The notes beneath the pieces are model-generated. The model saw only the letters and a list, made by a program, of their open reading frames with translations. It searched no databases and was not told where the DNA came from. The position numbers and the translations under genes were made by a program. A stretch of DNA of 28,289 bases from an uncultured Clostridia bacterium (GTDB lineage: Bacteria > Bacillota > Clostridia > Oscillospirales > Acutalibacteraceae), in contig CANONE010000009.1 in assembly GCA_947567585.1 (NCBI GenBank), positions 1-28,289 of the forward strand. The letters run 5' to 3'. Of this stretch, positions 8,509-16,226 are shown in pieces; positions within the stretch are counted from its first letter, which is position 1, and each line of letters starts with the position of its first letter.

Positions 8509-8864
8509 TGCATCCTCTCCGGCGGAAAGGGCGGCCAGCCCATTTTCTTTCCGCCCAGCATGTGAAAATGCAGGTGCTGGACGCTCTGCATGCCGTCCGC
8601 GCCGCAGTTGTTGACAATCCGGTAGCCGTTTTGAAGGCCCAGATCCTGCCCCAGCTTCGCGGCCACCTCGAAAATATGGGCCACAACCCCGCTGTTTTCC
8701 GGGGTAATCTCCGCCGCGCTGGCAAGATGGACCTTTGGTATAATCAGCACATGCTCCGGGGCCTGGGGGTCCAGGTCCCGAAAGGCCAGCACGGTTTCAT
8801 CCTCATATACCTTTGTGCTGGGGATTTCTCCGCTTACAATTTTACAGAATACACAATCCGCCAC
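8505..8864 (-). CDS. hinT: HIT-family (histidine triad) nucleotide-binding protein, HinT-like
   Basis: A 119-residue protein of the Hint branch of the HIT superfamily; characterised members are nucleoside phosphoramidate or AMP-conjugate hydrolases. The N-terminal CVFCKIVSGEIPS is typical of bacterial HIT proteins, and the catalytic triad motif is QHLHFHMLGG near the C-terminus with all three histidines. Length is standard. The start is GTG, with AAGGAG nine bases upstream. It is the first gene of the operon that continues through the lipoprotein, phosphoribosyltransferase and comEC, and a well-formed promoter lies about 70 bases upstream. Confidence 0.93.
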   Translation of the reverse strand: MADCVFCKIVSGEIPSTKVYEDETVLAFRDLDPQAPEHVLIIPKVHLASAAEITPENSGVVAHIFEVAAKLGQDLGLQNGYRIVNNCGADGMQSVQHLHFHMLGGKKMGWPPFPPERMQ

Positions 8865-8932
8865 CGCTACCTACTCCTTCCATTTTTCAGATTCCGGTCC
8901 CGGTATAGGGCGTACAGCTTGATTTTAGGTAC

Positions 8933-8961
8933 AGTATACCACAAAATTCCCGCCTGCGCAA
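8933..8961 (-). promoter_or_regulatory. Promoter of the hinT-comEC operon
   Basis: On the - strand, TTGCGC (8956-8961), a 17-base spacer and TATACT (8933-8938), with TGTGG just before the -10. It lies between the GH127-like gene and hinT. No convincing terminator was seen after the GH127-like gene, so some read-through from upstream is possible. Confidence 0.65.
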
Positions 8962-9006
8962 GGGAAAACAGGGAGGCTGTGCTCCAAACCATAGACAGTT
9001 CCGCGC

Positions 9007-10902
9007 CTACTTTACCGGTACCCAGGCCGCTATCCGGCTCTTGTAGTCCTTCCCCGCGGAGGCATAATCGATAAAACGCGCCGGGCCTGCCGCCGTCTCT
9101 ACGTCAAACCCCTGCAGTGCCCGCAGGCCCGCCTTTTGGGGGTCTATGGCCCGCGCCCGAAGCTCTCCCAGCTCCAAGGGCTGGTCCAGGTCCGGACCGC
9201 CCAGGGCTTCGTCCCGGGCCAACGCCACTGGGCCCCGTGTCAGGGACACATAGCGGGGCATGTCCGCAGCCTCCGGACACAGCCGTCGGGAATCCATGGC
9301 TTCCACCGGCATGGGAAAAACCAGTTCCAGCCGGTCCCCGGCTTGCCAAAGCCGCTCTACACAAAACCAGCCTTCTGTTACGGTTTGGGCTTGGCCGTTC
9401 ACAAAGGCCCTGGCTCCCTGGCACCAGCCGGGAATCCGCAGAGCCAGCTGGAAGGTTTCGGGCTGGGGGAGGTCCATCGTGATACGGACTTCCTCCTCTT
9501 GGGGGTAATGGGTATCGATTTGCAGCCGGGCCAACCGGCCTTGGGGGGTGCCTATGGCGGCCTCTCCGGGGAGATAGAGATTCACCGCGCCCCCCTGAGG
9601 CGTAGCCAGTACGCTTAAAAGCGCCGCCATGCCTGTGCCGGCCGAACCAATTGCCGCGCAGCAGCCATAAACCGTGCCGTCAGAGAGCACCATCCGGCCC
9701 CCCACCTTCTCTCCCCGGCGGCCAGAGCGCAGAGGGCTGTAGCTGTCAAAGGGCAGCCAGCCCCTGGGAGCCAGAGGCTCTACCGGTACCTGTTGGGTGT
9801 TGACGGCCCCCAGCAGCGCGTTATACAGCGAACGCTCTATCTGATCCCCGAAAGCCGGGTCGCCGGTATAGCAGAGCATCTGCCCGCAGAGCTTCAGCCA
9901 GGTTACCGTCACGCAGGTTTCCTGCATGATGCCGGTAAAGGCCGGGTCCGCCTGCCGCAGCCGGGAGTGGTCAAAAAGCTCATGGGTACACCCGGCGCTG
10001 CCGATCACCGTAATGTCCGAGCGCATCACCCGCCGGGCAAAGTTCACCGCCGCCTGGGCCCACTGGGGCTGGTCCGCCGCCCGGGCATATTCCAGCAGCC
10101 CTTCAAAGCAGGACATCATCTCATACGCCTTGGTTACCGGGTACTGCCATGGGTCCAGCCGGTCCTCCAAAGCCAGACGGAAAATATTAGCGGAAAGGAT
10201 GCCCCCCTGTTCCACAATGTATCCGGCAAAGTCCAGGTAGCGGCCATCTCCCGTCATGTTGTACAGCCGCACAAAAGGCTCCAGCAGGGAGGAGGAGTTG
10301 AGCCCCTCCCAATAATGGGAGGTTTCACGGATATCCTTTTTGCCCTGCACCGCCGGACCGATTCTCTCCATAATATAACCGGCATGGCGGCCAAGAGCGG
10401 CTAAAATCTCTCCTTTTAAGTCCGGGTCCTTACAGATATCGTAGAAATGCTCCATTCCCAGCAGCACATACTTTCTGCCCCAGAGGTCCCAGCCCTGAAA
10501 TTCCTGGTCCACGCTGTAGCTGGAAAAGCGCCCCTTGCCGTCCTGGGCCGGCAGCATCTCCCGCAGGGCGGCCTCCAGGGTCTGGTACAGGCGTTGGTTT
10601 TGGGTATAGGCATAGGTCAAGGCGCCGCCCCGCATAAGCTTTCCCCAAAACTCGCAGCGCCAGCCCAGATCATCGTCCGCAGTTTCCTGGAATTCTCCGG
10701 CGAACCGGGTCCAGAGGGCGGGGTCCAAAAGCTGGTGTTCCTCAACAAAGCGCGCCGCCTCGTCTACCGCCCCTGTAAAGCGGAACATGCCCTCGCCCTG
10801 CAGAAAAAGCCTGTCTGTCTTGAGCCGGGGCGAAAACGCGGAATACCCGGAAACCAGTCTCTCCGGCGCCTGCTCTTTTCGCTGCAATGTCATAGTCATC
10901 AT
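9007..10902 (-). CDS. Glycoside hydrolase family 127-like protein (beta-L-arabinofuranosidase type)
   Basis: A 631-residue predicted cytoplasmic enzyme of the GH127/DUF1680 clan, with an (alpha/alpha)6 barrel and C-terminal beta domains. Characterised members cleave beta-L-arabinofuranosides using a zinc-coordinated cysteine nucleophile. The zinc-site residues are recognisable: ETC with E328 and C330, and a CC pair at 414-415 in YGCCAAIG, spaced as expected from HypBA1 (E338, C340, C417, C418). A Glu in HELF (about 308) may be the acid/base. FADQIERSLYNALL-like sequence also matches. There is no signal peptide. Three ATGs (10902, 10899, 10893) follow AAGAAGGG; the third has the best spacing. 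The gene overlaps the upstream surface-protein gene by four bases. The substrate is not determined. Confidence 0.82.
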   Translation of the reverse strand: MMTMTLQRKEQAPERLVSGYSAFSPRLKTDRLFLQGEGMFRFTGAVDEAARFVEEHQLLDPALWTRFAGEFQETADDDLGWRCEFWGKLMRGGALTYAYTQNQRLYQTLEAALREMLPAQDGKGRFSSYSVDQEFQGWDLWGRKYVLLGMEHFYDICKDPDLKGEILAALGRHAGYIMERIGPAVQGKKDIRETSHYWEGLNSSSLLEPFVRLYNMTGDGRYLDFAGYIVEQGGILSANIFRLALEDRLDPWQYPVTKAYEMMSCFEGLLEYARAADQPQWAQAAVNFARRVMRSDITVIGSAGCTHELFDHSRLRQADPAFTGIMQETCVTVTWLKLCGQMLCYTGDPAFGDQIERSLYNALLGAVNTQQVPVEPLAPRGWLPFDSYSPLRSGRRGEKVGGRMVLSDGTVYGCCAAIGSAGTGMAALLSVLATPQGGAVNLYLPGEAAIGTPQGRLARLQIDTHYPQEEEVRITMDLPQPETFQLALRIPGWCQGARAFVNGQAQTVTEGWFCVERLWQAGDRLELVFPMPVEAMDSRRLCPEAADMPRYVSLTRGPVALARDEALGGPDLDQPLELGELRARAIDPQKAGLRALQGFDVETAAGPARFIDYASAGKDYKSRIAAWVPVK

Positions 10903-12359
10903 CCCTTCTTGAAATTCTGAGGTTTTTTCTTTGCCGGCCGCTTTCTCCGGTTCTTCCTGCAGATAGGGGCAGCCCCTTGCCGGGGTTCCAACGGACGCTT
11001 CCGGGGAACCTTCACCTTCATCACCCGGGCTTCCCCCGGTTCTTTTGGCTTTAAGGGCCTCTGGGAGGGAGCGCCTCCGGTCTTTTCTACCCGGAGCAGA
11101 AACACAGCGCCCGCTGCCAGACAGGCTGTTATCAGCAGGGCCAAAAGCACCTGATACCCGGAAAAGCTTCCTCTCCCACTGCTGAGAATCATCACGCCGC
11201 CATTCAGCCCTCTGCCGCCTGTATTCACAATGGCGGGAGAAGGGGACGGTGTCTTGGCAGGTTTTGGCGTGGCTGTTGGCTTGGGGGTTTTAGTGGGCTT
11301 TGGCGTAGCCGTCGGCTTGGGAGTCTTCGTGGGTTTCGGCGTAGCTGTCGGCTTGGGCGTTTTGGTGGGTTTCGGCGTAGCCGTCGGCTTGGGTGTATTT
11401 GTGGGCTTTGGCGTAGCTGTCGGCTTGGGCGTTTTGGTGGGCTTTGGCGTAGCTGTCGGTTTGGGTGTATTTGTGGGCTTTGGCGTAGCTGTCGGTTTGG
11501 GAGTTTTGGTGGGCTTCGGCGTGGCCGTTGGCTTGGGGGTATTCGTGGGCTTGGGTGTGGCGGTCGGTTTTGGCGTTTTAGTGGGCTGCGGCGTAGCCGT
11601 GGGTCTTGGGGTGGCTGGCGGTTTTTCTTCCCTATAAACCGTTACCGTATACACCCGCTTGGTCCCTGTGTCCTGCCCGGTAACTGTTATATCAAACCGC
11701 GTATCGCTGCCGCCCGGCCCCAAATTTTTTCGGTTGATTCGATAGGACGCTCCTTCACATGCCTGAGCCTCAAAAAGAAGGCTGGTAATTTCATAAGGCA
11801 CGCGGAGGGTGTACGCCAGGATGTCTGAAGAGAAGTCCGGCGACAATTCCCCCACAGAAGGAACCAAGCTGTATAAAAACGCTTGGCCGCCGGCCGGACG
11901 GTATTCCAGCTCCATGCCGCCTAAGCTTTCCGGAAACATCTCTCCTTCCAGGGAAGCGCACTGCGTAATCTCAACCGAGAAGCTGTCCGTTCCGCCAGAA
12001 GAAGCGCCCTCTTTCAGCTGGAAAAGGAAGCAAAAGAGCTCCCCTGGGCCAAGCCCTTCCATATTCTGCATGGTATAGAGCCAGTATGCCTCGCCTTCCT
12101 GACTGCCGGAAGACATGTACCCCGCGCCGTCCTCCGTTCCCATGCCTGCCTTGAGAAACTGGAATCGTTCCGAATCATAGCGGACCGTAATCATTACCGC
12201 GCCCAAATCTCCCAAGCCGCCGTCATAGCTGGCGGCAATCTCGATACGGTCCCCTTGCTCTGAGATGAACGCGGAAAACGCCTCTTTCGCCTGCGCCGGA
12301 AGCCCCGCCGCGCAGAAAAGCGCGGCAAAAAGCCAAGCACAGAGAAAGAAGCGTTTCAC
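10899..12359 (-). CDS. Membrane-anchored surface protein: cohesin-like and cadherin-like domains, TPKPT repeat stalk
   Basis: A 486-residue type I membrane protein. Residues 1-24 are a signal peptide ending in AQA. About 25-160 look like a cohesin-type beta-sandwich (AVMITVRYDSERFQFL; GELFCFLFQLKEG). About 163-240 match the cadherin-like beta-sandwich pattern (LVPSVGELSPDFSSDILAYT; TGTKRVYTVTVY). Residues 250-369 are 20 hexapeptides of TPKPT[AKN], a rigid lysine-rich stalk. A membrane helix lies near 402-422 and a strongly basic cytoplasmic tail follows. The start is GTG with AAGGTG upstream. It lies 44 bases after the other repeat-bearing surface gene and is coupled to the GH127-like gene. 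Binding a ligand or partner outside the cell is inference. Confidence 0.82.
   Translation of the reverse strand: MKRFFLCAWLFAALFCAAGLPAQAKEAFSAFISEQGDRIEIAASYDGGLGDLGAVMITVRYDSERFQFLKAGMGTEDGAGYMSSGSQEGEAYWLYTMQNMEGLGPGELFCFLFQLKEGASSGGTDSFSVEITQCASLEGEMFPESLGGMELEYRPAGGQAFLYSLVPSVGELSPDFSSDILAYTLRVPYEITSLLFEAQACEGASYRINRKNLGPGGSDTRFDITVTGQDTGTKRVYTVTVYREEKPPATPRPTATPQPTKTPKPTATPKPTNTPKPTATPKPTKTPKPTATPKPTNTPKPTATPKPTKTPKPTATPKPTNTPKPTATPKPTKTPKPTATPKPTKTPKPTATPKPTKTPKPTATPKPAKTPSPSPAIVNTGGRGLNGGVMILSSGRGSFSGYQVLLALLITACLAAGAVFLLRVEKTGGAPSQRPLKPKEPGEARVMKVKVPRKRPLEPRQGAAPICRKNRRKRPAKKKPQNFKKG
11253..11612 (-). repeat. Tandem 18/36-bp coding repeats (TPKPT hexads)
   Basis: Exactly 360 bases, 20 hexapeptide codon blocks, alternating TPKPTA with TPKPTK or TPKPTN, so the DNA repeats at 18, 36 and partly 72 bases. 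Copies differ at third positions. Such arrays can change length by slippage or recombination and may be misassembled from short reads. Confidence 0.9.
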
Positions 12360-12404
12360 AATAAATCACCTTCTGTGTGATGAAAAATAGAACAAAGTCT
12401 GGTT

Positions 12405-13616
12405 TCAGTTTTTATCGGTATCGTCCGTGTAGAGAATTTCCCGCAGCAACTCTACTGTGTCGTACTGGGCGCTGTCCCGGGCAGGCGGAGGAGGGGCCGG
12501 GGCCGGCCGGGGCCTTTGCGCTGGCTGCGGCTGAACCTGCTGAGGGACAGGGGGCAAGTCCTCCGGTATCACGAACTCTTCGGTATACATGGATGCCTGC
12601 GGCGGGGCCTGGGATCCTCGGGGCGCTGGCGAAACAAATTCTTCCGTATACATCCCCTGGCCCGCCGGTATGGGGGGATCAAACTCCTCGGTGTACATGT
12701 TTCCGTTTACCGGCACGGAAAGCGCTTCCGGATCCGGGCGGTGGACCATAGGCGGCCGCTCCTGATAGCCCTGGGCCAGATCCTGCGCGGGGGCTGGCCG
12801 CGGGGGAGGGGCAGGGGGCCGGTGCCGGCTCTCCGCCTGCTGGATTTCCTCGAATATGCCGTCCCGTTCGTCCACGCTGCGCCGGCCGCGAATCACAAAA
12901 ATGATCAGGGTCAGCAGCCCCAAGACGCCGACTCCTATAAAGCTGGCGCCGCCGTAAAACAGCACAATGGACATAGAGTTGTTCTTCTGGCTCACCTTGG
13001 CAAAGGTCATGTAGTTAGGCCCCTCCTGTGTGGGGCCCGGCGAACCGGAAGGATTGGGAGAGGGGGTAGCGTCTCTGGGGTTTAGCGCCGCCGGCTGGCG
13101 GATGGTGCCGCCTGTTCCGCTGTTAGGCGCCCGCGTGGCCGAAGGGCCGCTCCAGGAGCTGCTGCTCTCATTGCGGCTGGACGTATCCCCGTTTCCGTCT
13201 CCGCTGGGCTCATAGGGCGGCGGTGTGTCTTGGGGTTCCGAGGATACCGGGTCGTCCCCCGGCTCTGGAGTAGGGTCTTCTCCCCCAGGCTCCGGGGTGG
13301 GATCCTCCCCTCCGGGTTCCGGCGTTGGGTCCTCCCCTCCGGGCTCCGGGGTGGGATCCTCTCCTCCGGGCTCTGGCGTTGGGTCCTCCCCGCCAGGCTC
13401 TGGGGTGGGATCCTCTCCCCCTGGTTCCGGGGTGGGGTCCTCTCCGGGCGGATCTTCCCCGCCGGGGCCTTCGCCGTCTCCGCTGGGCTGCATGTCAGAG
13501 TAACCGCCGTTATCTCCCTCTTCGGCCCAGGCGGGCAGCGCCGCCCCCCAAACCAAAACCGCCGCCAGCAAAAGAGTCAAAAGGCGTGTGAGGCATATCT
13601 GTCTTTTTTTTGTCAT
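12405..13616 (-). CDS. Single-pass membrane protein with acidic GEDPTPEPG repeats and MYTEEF-motif cytoplasmic tail
   Basis: Unrecognised 403-residue protein. A signal peptide (ending near AWA) is followed by an acidic extracellular stalk of seven nonapeptides GEDPTPEPG (about residues 56-119), then a Ser/Pro/Asn-rich linker, a membrane helix at about 213-240, and a stop-transfer RGRR. The Pro-rich cytoplasmic tail carries MYTEEF three times, at residues 307, 322 and 343, and ends in a helix-like segment YDTVELLREILYTDD. The start is placed at 13616 because GGGAGG lies just upstream; an in-frame ATG at 13634 lies before that site. It is the first gene of an operon with the TPKPT-stalk protein and the GH127-like enzyme. 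No enzymatic motif was seen; the tail suggests an intracellular partner (inference). Confidence 0.75.
   Translation of the reverse strand: MTKKRQICLTRLLTLLLAAVLVWGAALPAWAEEGDNGGYSDMQPSGDGEGPGGEDPPGEDPTPEPGGEDPTPEPGGEDPTPEPGGEDPTPEPGGEDPTPEPGGEDPTPEPGGEDPTPEPGDDPVSSEPQDTPPPYEPSGDGNGDTSSRNESSSSWSGPSATRAPNSGTGGTIRQPAALNPRDATPSPNPSGSPGPTQEGPNYMTFAKVSQKNNSMSIVLFYGGASFIGVGVLGLLTLIIFVIRGRRSVDERDGIFEEIQQAESRHRPPAPPPRPAPAQDLAQGYQERPPMVHRPDPEALSVPVNGNMYTEEFDPPIPAGQGMYTEEFVSPAPRGSQAPPQASMYTEEFVIPEDLPPVPQQVQPQPAQRPRPAPAPPPPARDSAQYDTVELLREILYTDDTDKN
13261..13449 (-). repeat. Seven tandem 27-bp coding repeats (GEDPTPEPG)
   Basis: Seven consecutive 27-base units encode the same nine residues, with scattered third-position differences and an imperfect last unit. 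They give an acidic extracellular stalk with three acidic residues per unit. Confidence 0.9.
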
Positions 13617-13756
13617 AACGGCCTCCCATTTCACAATTTAATGACAACGATAGCATTTTCCAAAAAGCCAAATTTATCCAGGAGAGTTGTAAGGGCTTGG
13701 GCCTTTGCTGCCGCAGACTAACCCCGGGCCGGAGGACAAAAAGCGTCCCGCGGGCC

Positions 13757-15157
13757 TTAGAAGCTCCCCAGCTTATCTGCAATATACGATTCCAGGGCTT
13801 CCAGAGAGACGCGTTCCTGGGTCATGGCGTCCCGGTCTCGGACGGTGACGCTGTTGTCTCCGGCCTTTTCGGCGTCGCCTACGGTGTCAAAGTCAATGGT
13901 AACGCACAGGGGGGTGCCGATCTCGTCTTGGCGGCGGTAGCGCTTGCCAATGGAGCCGGTCTCGTCAAAGTCCGCCATCACCCGGCTGGAAAGCCGGTCG
14001 TAAACCTCCAGCGCCTTGGGGGAAAGCTTTTTAGAGAGCGGCAGCACAGCCGCCTTGTAGGGGGCCACCGCCGGGCTCAGGCGCAGCACCGTCCGGCTGT
14101 CGTTTTTGGCTTCGTCCAAAATCTCTACGTCATAGGCTTCGCACAGCAGAGCCAGCACAGTGCGGTCCAGGCCATAGGTAGACTCAATAATATACGGGAT
14201 AAACTTCTCGTTGGTTTCCGGGTCCAGATAATCCATCTTCTGGCCGCTGTATTCTTGGTGCCGGGTAAGGTCGAAGTTGGTCCGGTTGTGGGTGCCGTTG
14301 ATCTCCCCCCAGCCGAAGGGGAACAGATACTCAATATCGCAGGCCGCCTTGGCATAGTGGGCCAGCTTTTCATGGTCGTGGAACCGGAGCTTATCCGCGG
14401 GCAGGCCCAGGTCCTGGAAATACTTCCTGCCGTATTCCTTAAAGTAAGCGTAAAGCTCCTCATCGCTGCCCTCTTTGCAGAAGGTCTGGAACTCCATCTG
14501 CTCGAACTCAATGGTCCGAAAGGTGAAGTTGCCGGGGGTGATCTCATTGCGGAAGGCTTTGCCGATCTGTCCGATGGAGAAGGGGAGCTTGGCCCGCATG
14601 GTGCGCTGGACATTTAAAAAGTTCACATATTCCCCCTGGGCGTTTTCCGGCCGCAGATAGATGACGGATTTATTGTCGTTGGTAACCCCCCGAAAGGTCT
14701 GGAACATCAGGTTAAACTCCCGAATATCCGTGAAGTTGTGCTTGCCGCAGTTGGGGCAGGGAATGCTGTGGTCCTTGATATACTGGAACATCTCCTCCTT
14801 GGTCATGCCGTCGGCGTGGGCATCGGGGTCAAAGGCGTCGATAAGGTTATCCGCCCGGTGCCGCATTTTGCACTCCTTGCAGTCCAAAAGCGGGTCGGAG
14901 AAGCTCTGCACATGGCCGCTGGCCTCCCACACCCTGGGGTGCATCAAAATATCCGCGTCAACCTCATAGCTGTTGCGCCGCTCCTGGATAAAGCGCTTTC
15001 TCCAGGTATCCTTCACGTTGTTCTTCAGCCGCGCCCCCAGAGGACCATAATCCCAGGTATTGGCAAGGCCGCCGTAAATTTCGCTGCCAGGAAAAATGAA
15101 GCCCCGGTTCTTACACAGACCCACAATCATATCCATGGTCTTTTCACTATGCTGCAT
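13757..15157 (-). CDS. glyS: Glycine--tRNA ligase (single-chain, homodimeric type)
   Basis: Class II aminoacyl-tRNA synthetase that charges tRNA-Gly in the cytoplasm. The 466-residue protein starts with the family pattern RGFIFPGSEIYGGLANTWDYGPLG and contains VWEASGHVQSFSDPL, the zinc-type cysteines CKECKMRHR and CPNCGKHNF, FNLMFQT, YLRPENAQG, FRNEITP and the C-terminal anticodon-binding domain. This is the eukaryote/archaeal-like alpha2 form, not the bacterial alpha2-beta2 GlyQ/GlyS pair. Length is normal. An AAAGGA site precedes the ATG, and a promoter lies only about 60 bases upstream, so there is no room for a T-box leader. It is monocistronic and opposite in direction to ruvC. Confidence 0.95.
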   Translation of the reverse strand: MQHSEKTMDMIVGLCKNRGFIFPGSEIYGGLANTWDYGPLGARLKNNVKDTWRKRFIQERRNSYEVDADILMHPRVWEASGHVQSFSDPLLDCKECKMRHRADNLIDAFDPDAHADGMTKEEMFQYIKDHSIPCPNCGKHNFTDIREFNLMFQTFRGVTNDNKSVIYLRPENAQGEYVNFLNVQRTMRAKLPFSIGQIGKAFRNEITPGNFTFRTIEFEQMEFQTFCKEGSDEELYAYFKEYGRKYFQDLGLPADKLRFHDHEKLAHYAKAACDIEYLFPFGWGEINGTHNRTNFDLTRHQEYSGQKMDYLDPETNEKFIPYIIESTYGLDRTVLALLCEAYDVEILDEAKNDSRTVLRLSPAVAPYKAAVLPLSKKLSPKALEVYDRLSSRVMADFDETGSIGKRYRRQDEIGTPLCVTIDFDTVGDAEKAGDNSVTVRDRDAMTQERVSLEALESYIADKLGSF

Positions 15158-15215
15158 ATTCTTTCTATCCTTTCACTGCCGCCAAATACACGGTTCATTT
15201 TCAGTATCTTCTGCC

Positions 15216-15244
15216 ATTTTACCAAATCCCGCGCCGCTTTGCAA
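15216..15244 (-). promoter_or_regulatory. Promoter of glyS
   Basis: On the - strand, TTGCAA (15239-15244), a 17-base spacer, and TAAAAT (15216-15221). The predicted leader is about 50 bases, too short for a T-box. Confidence 0.7.
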
Positions 15245-15293
15245 GGGCTCAGCTCAAAAAACCTCCCCTAAGGCCGTGGGGTTTTGGGTCTCA

Positions 15294-15357
15294 CCTGCCG
15301 GTTCGGTCGGTTCGCAGCATGGTCTGCTGTACTTGGCTGCGCCAAGTACCCGGCAGG
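15294..15357. other. Multibranched inverted-repeat structure in the glyS-ruvC intergenic region
   Basis: CCTGCCGG (15294-15301) pairs with CCGGCAGG (15350-15357). Inside are a small hairpin CAGCA/TGCTG (15315-15319, 15325-15329) and a longer one GTACTTGGC/GCCAAGTAC (15329-15337, 15341-15349; one base shared between the two). It precedes repeat copy A. It could be a structured RNA, a cruciform, or part of a small mobile element; no known family was recognised. Confidence 0.45.
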
Positions 15358-15369
15358 ACGCTCACCCCC

Positions 15370-15510
15370 ACACCCCACCACCTTTGTAAAGGTGGACGAA
15401 ACTTTTACGCCGACGTTTTGCTGATTTGAAACGTTGGCTGCCGTCACGGGGCCGAAGGTTCCATAGGTCGCCCGCCTTTAGGGATCGGACAGTTAGCTGG
15501 CAGTTGGGTG
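15370..15510 (+). repeat. Intergenic repeat, copy A (upstream of ruvC)
   Basis: An end hairpin CCACCTTTGTAAAGGTGG (15378-15395) is followed by a core (15399-15510) that matches 16876-16988 at about 85% by hand alignment (96 of 113 columns). The core contains a conserved inner hairpin with arms ACGTTT/AAACGT and the invariant run CCTTTAGGGATCGGACA. It lies in a gap of about 450 bases with no convincing gene between the glyS and ruvC promoters. Past the core, 15511-15617 shows no recognised feature except a GCAACG/CGTTGC hairpin at 15603-15617. Confidence 0.8.
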
Positions 15511-15653
15511 AAGTCCAGGTAGCGGCTAACGGACCGCGCTGGCTCAGCTAGCAAGTTCCCCACCGTTGAGGGCGGCGCTTTGCCCGACCCCGCGAAGCGG
15601 ATGCAACGTCACGTTGCCGTTAATAAGGGATTTCCTTTTTGTACCATATCTGT

Positions 15654-15659
15654 TATAAT
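15654..15659 (+). promoter_or_regulatory. -10 element of the ruvC-ruvA promoter
   Basis: A perfect TATAAT about 40 bases upstream of the likely ruvC start. The matching -35 region (TTTCCT near 15631-15636, 17-base spacing) is weak. Its position inside the longest open frame argues against the upstream ATG at 15639 as the true start. Confidence 0.55.
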
Positions 15660-15695
15660 AGGGGATGTTCACTGAAAAATGCTGAGAAGGGCGGG

Positions 15696-16226
15696 GTGCT
15701 ATTGCGTATTTTAGGGATAGATCCTGGCTACGCCATTGTGGGATATGGCGTAATTTTAGCCAGAAACGGGGCGTACCAGCCCTTGGAATACGGGGCCGTT
15801 ACCACCGCGCCGAACCCGGATTTTGGGCTGCGGCTTAAGGAAATCTACGAGGGCATGTGCCAGCTGCTCCGGCAGTTTCAGCCCCAGGCGGCCTCGGTGG
15901 AAAAGCTCTTTTTTCTCAACAATAAAACCACCGGCATTGGCGTGGCAGAAGCCAGGGGGGTCATTCTGCTGGCTCTCTCTCAGGCCGGGGTCCCCTTGTA
16001 CGAATACAATCCTATGCAGGTGAAGCAGGCCGTAACCGGCTATGGAAAAGCTCAAAAGCACCAGGTCCAGGAGATGACCAGGCGGCTTCTGGGCCTGCCG
16101 GGAATCCCCAAGCCCGACGACGCGGCGGACGCCCTGGCCATTGCCATCTGCCATGGACAGGCGGCGGGGTCCCACCTGCGCCGGGGACTTATTAATATGA
16201 ATGGAGGCAATGGGAATGTTTTATAG
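15696..16226 (+). CDS. ruvC: Crossover junction endodeoxyribonuclease RuvC
   Basis: Dimeric Holliday-junction resolvase that nicks two symmetric strands during recombination and fork repair. About 176 residues, the usual size. The catalytic acids are visible: Asp in ILGIDPG at the N-terminus, Glu in SVEKLFF, and the paired Asps in PDDAADALAIA near the C-terminus. The start is placed at GTG 15696 because AGAAGG lies five bases upstream; TTG 15702 is an alternative that gives the common RILGIDPG beginning. The open frame continues upstream to an ATG at 15639, but that region contains the -10 box. It overlaps ruvA by 11 bases and is flanked by intergenic repeat copies. Confidence 0.95.
   Translation: MLLRILGIDPGYAIVGYGVILARNGAYQPLEYGAVTTAPNPDFGLRLKEIYEGMCQLLRQFQPQAASVEKLFFLNNKTTGIGVAEARGVILLALSQAGVPLYEYNPMQVKQAVTGYGKAQKHQVQEMTRRLLGLPGIPKPDDAADALAIAICHGQAAGSHLRRGLINMNGGNGNVL

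Noticed and set aside
11253..11612. Possible CRISPR-like 36-bp repeats
   Set aside because: The repeats are contiguous with no unique spacers, stay in frame for a protein, and no cas genes are present.
11230..11637. A + strand open frame encoding a Gly/Val-rich repeat protein
   Set aside because: It is the complement of the TPKPT repeat array; repeats keep several frames open and it has no ribosome binding site of its own.
13225..13503. A + strand frame encoding GSSPPGSGV repeats
   Set aside because: Mirror image of the GEDPTPEPG coding repeats on the other strand.
15158..15600. T-box leader for glycyl-tRNA synthetase
   Set aside because: A well-spaced promoter (15216-15244) leaves only about a 50-base leader, and no T-box sequence or specifier stem was seen.
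15639..15695. Longer N-terminus for RuvC from the ATG at 15639
   Set aside because: This stretch contains the TATAAT -10 box, and the extra residues are absent from the RuvC family.
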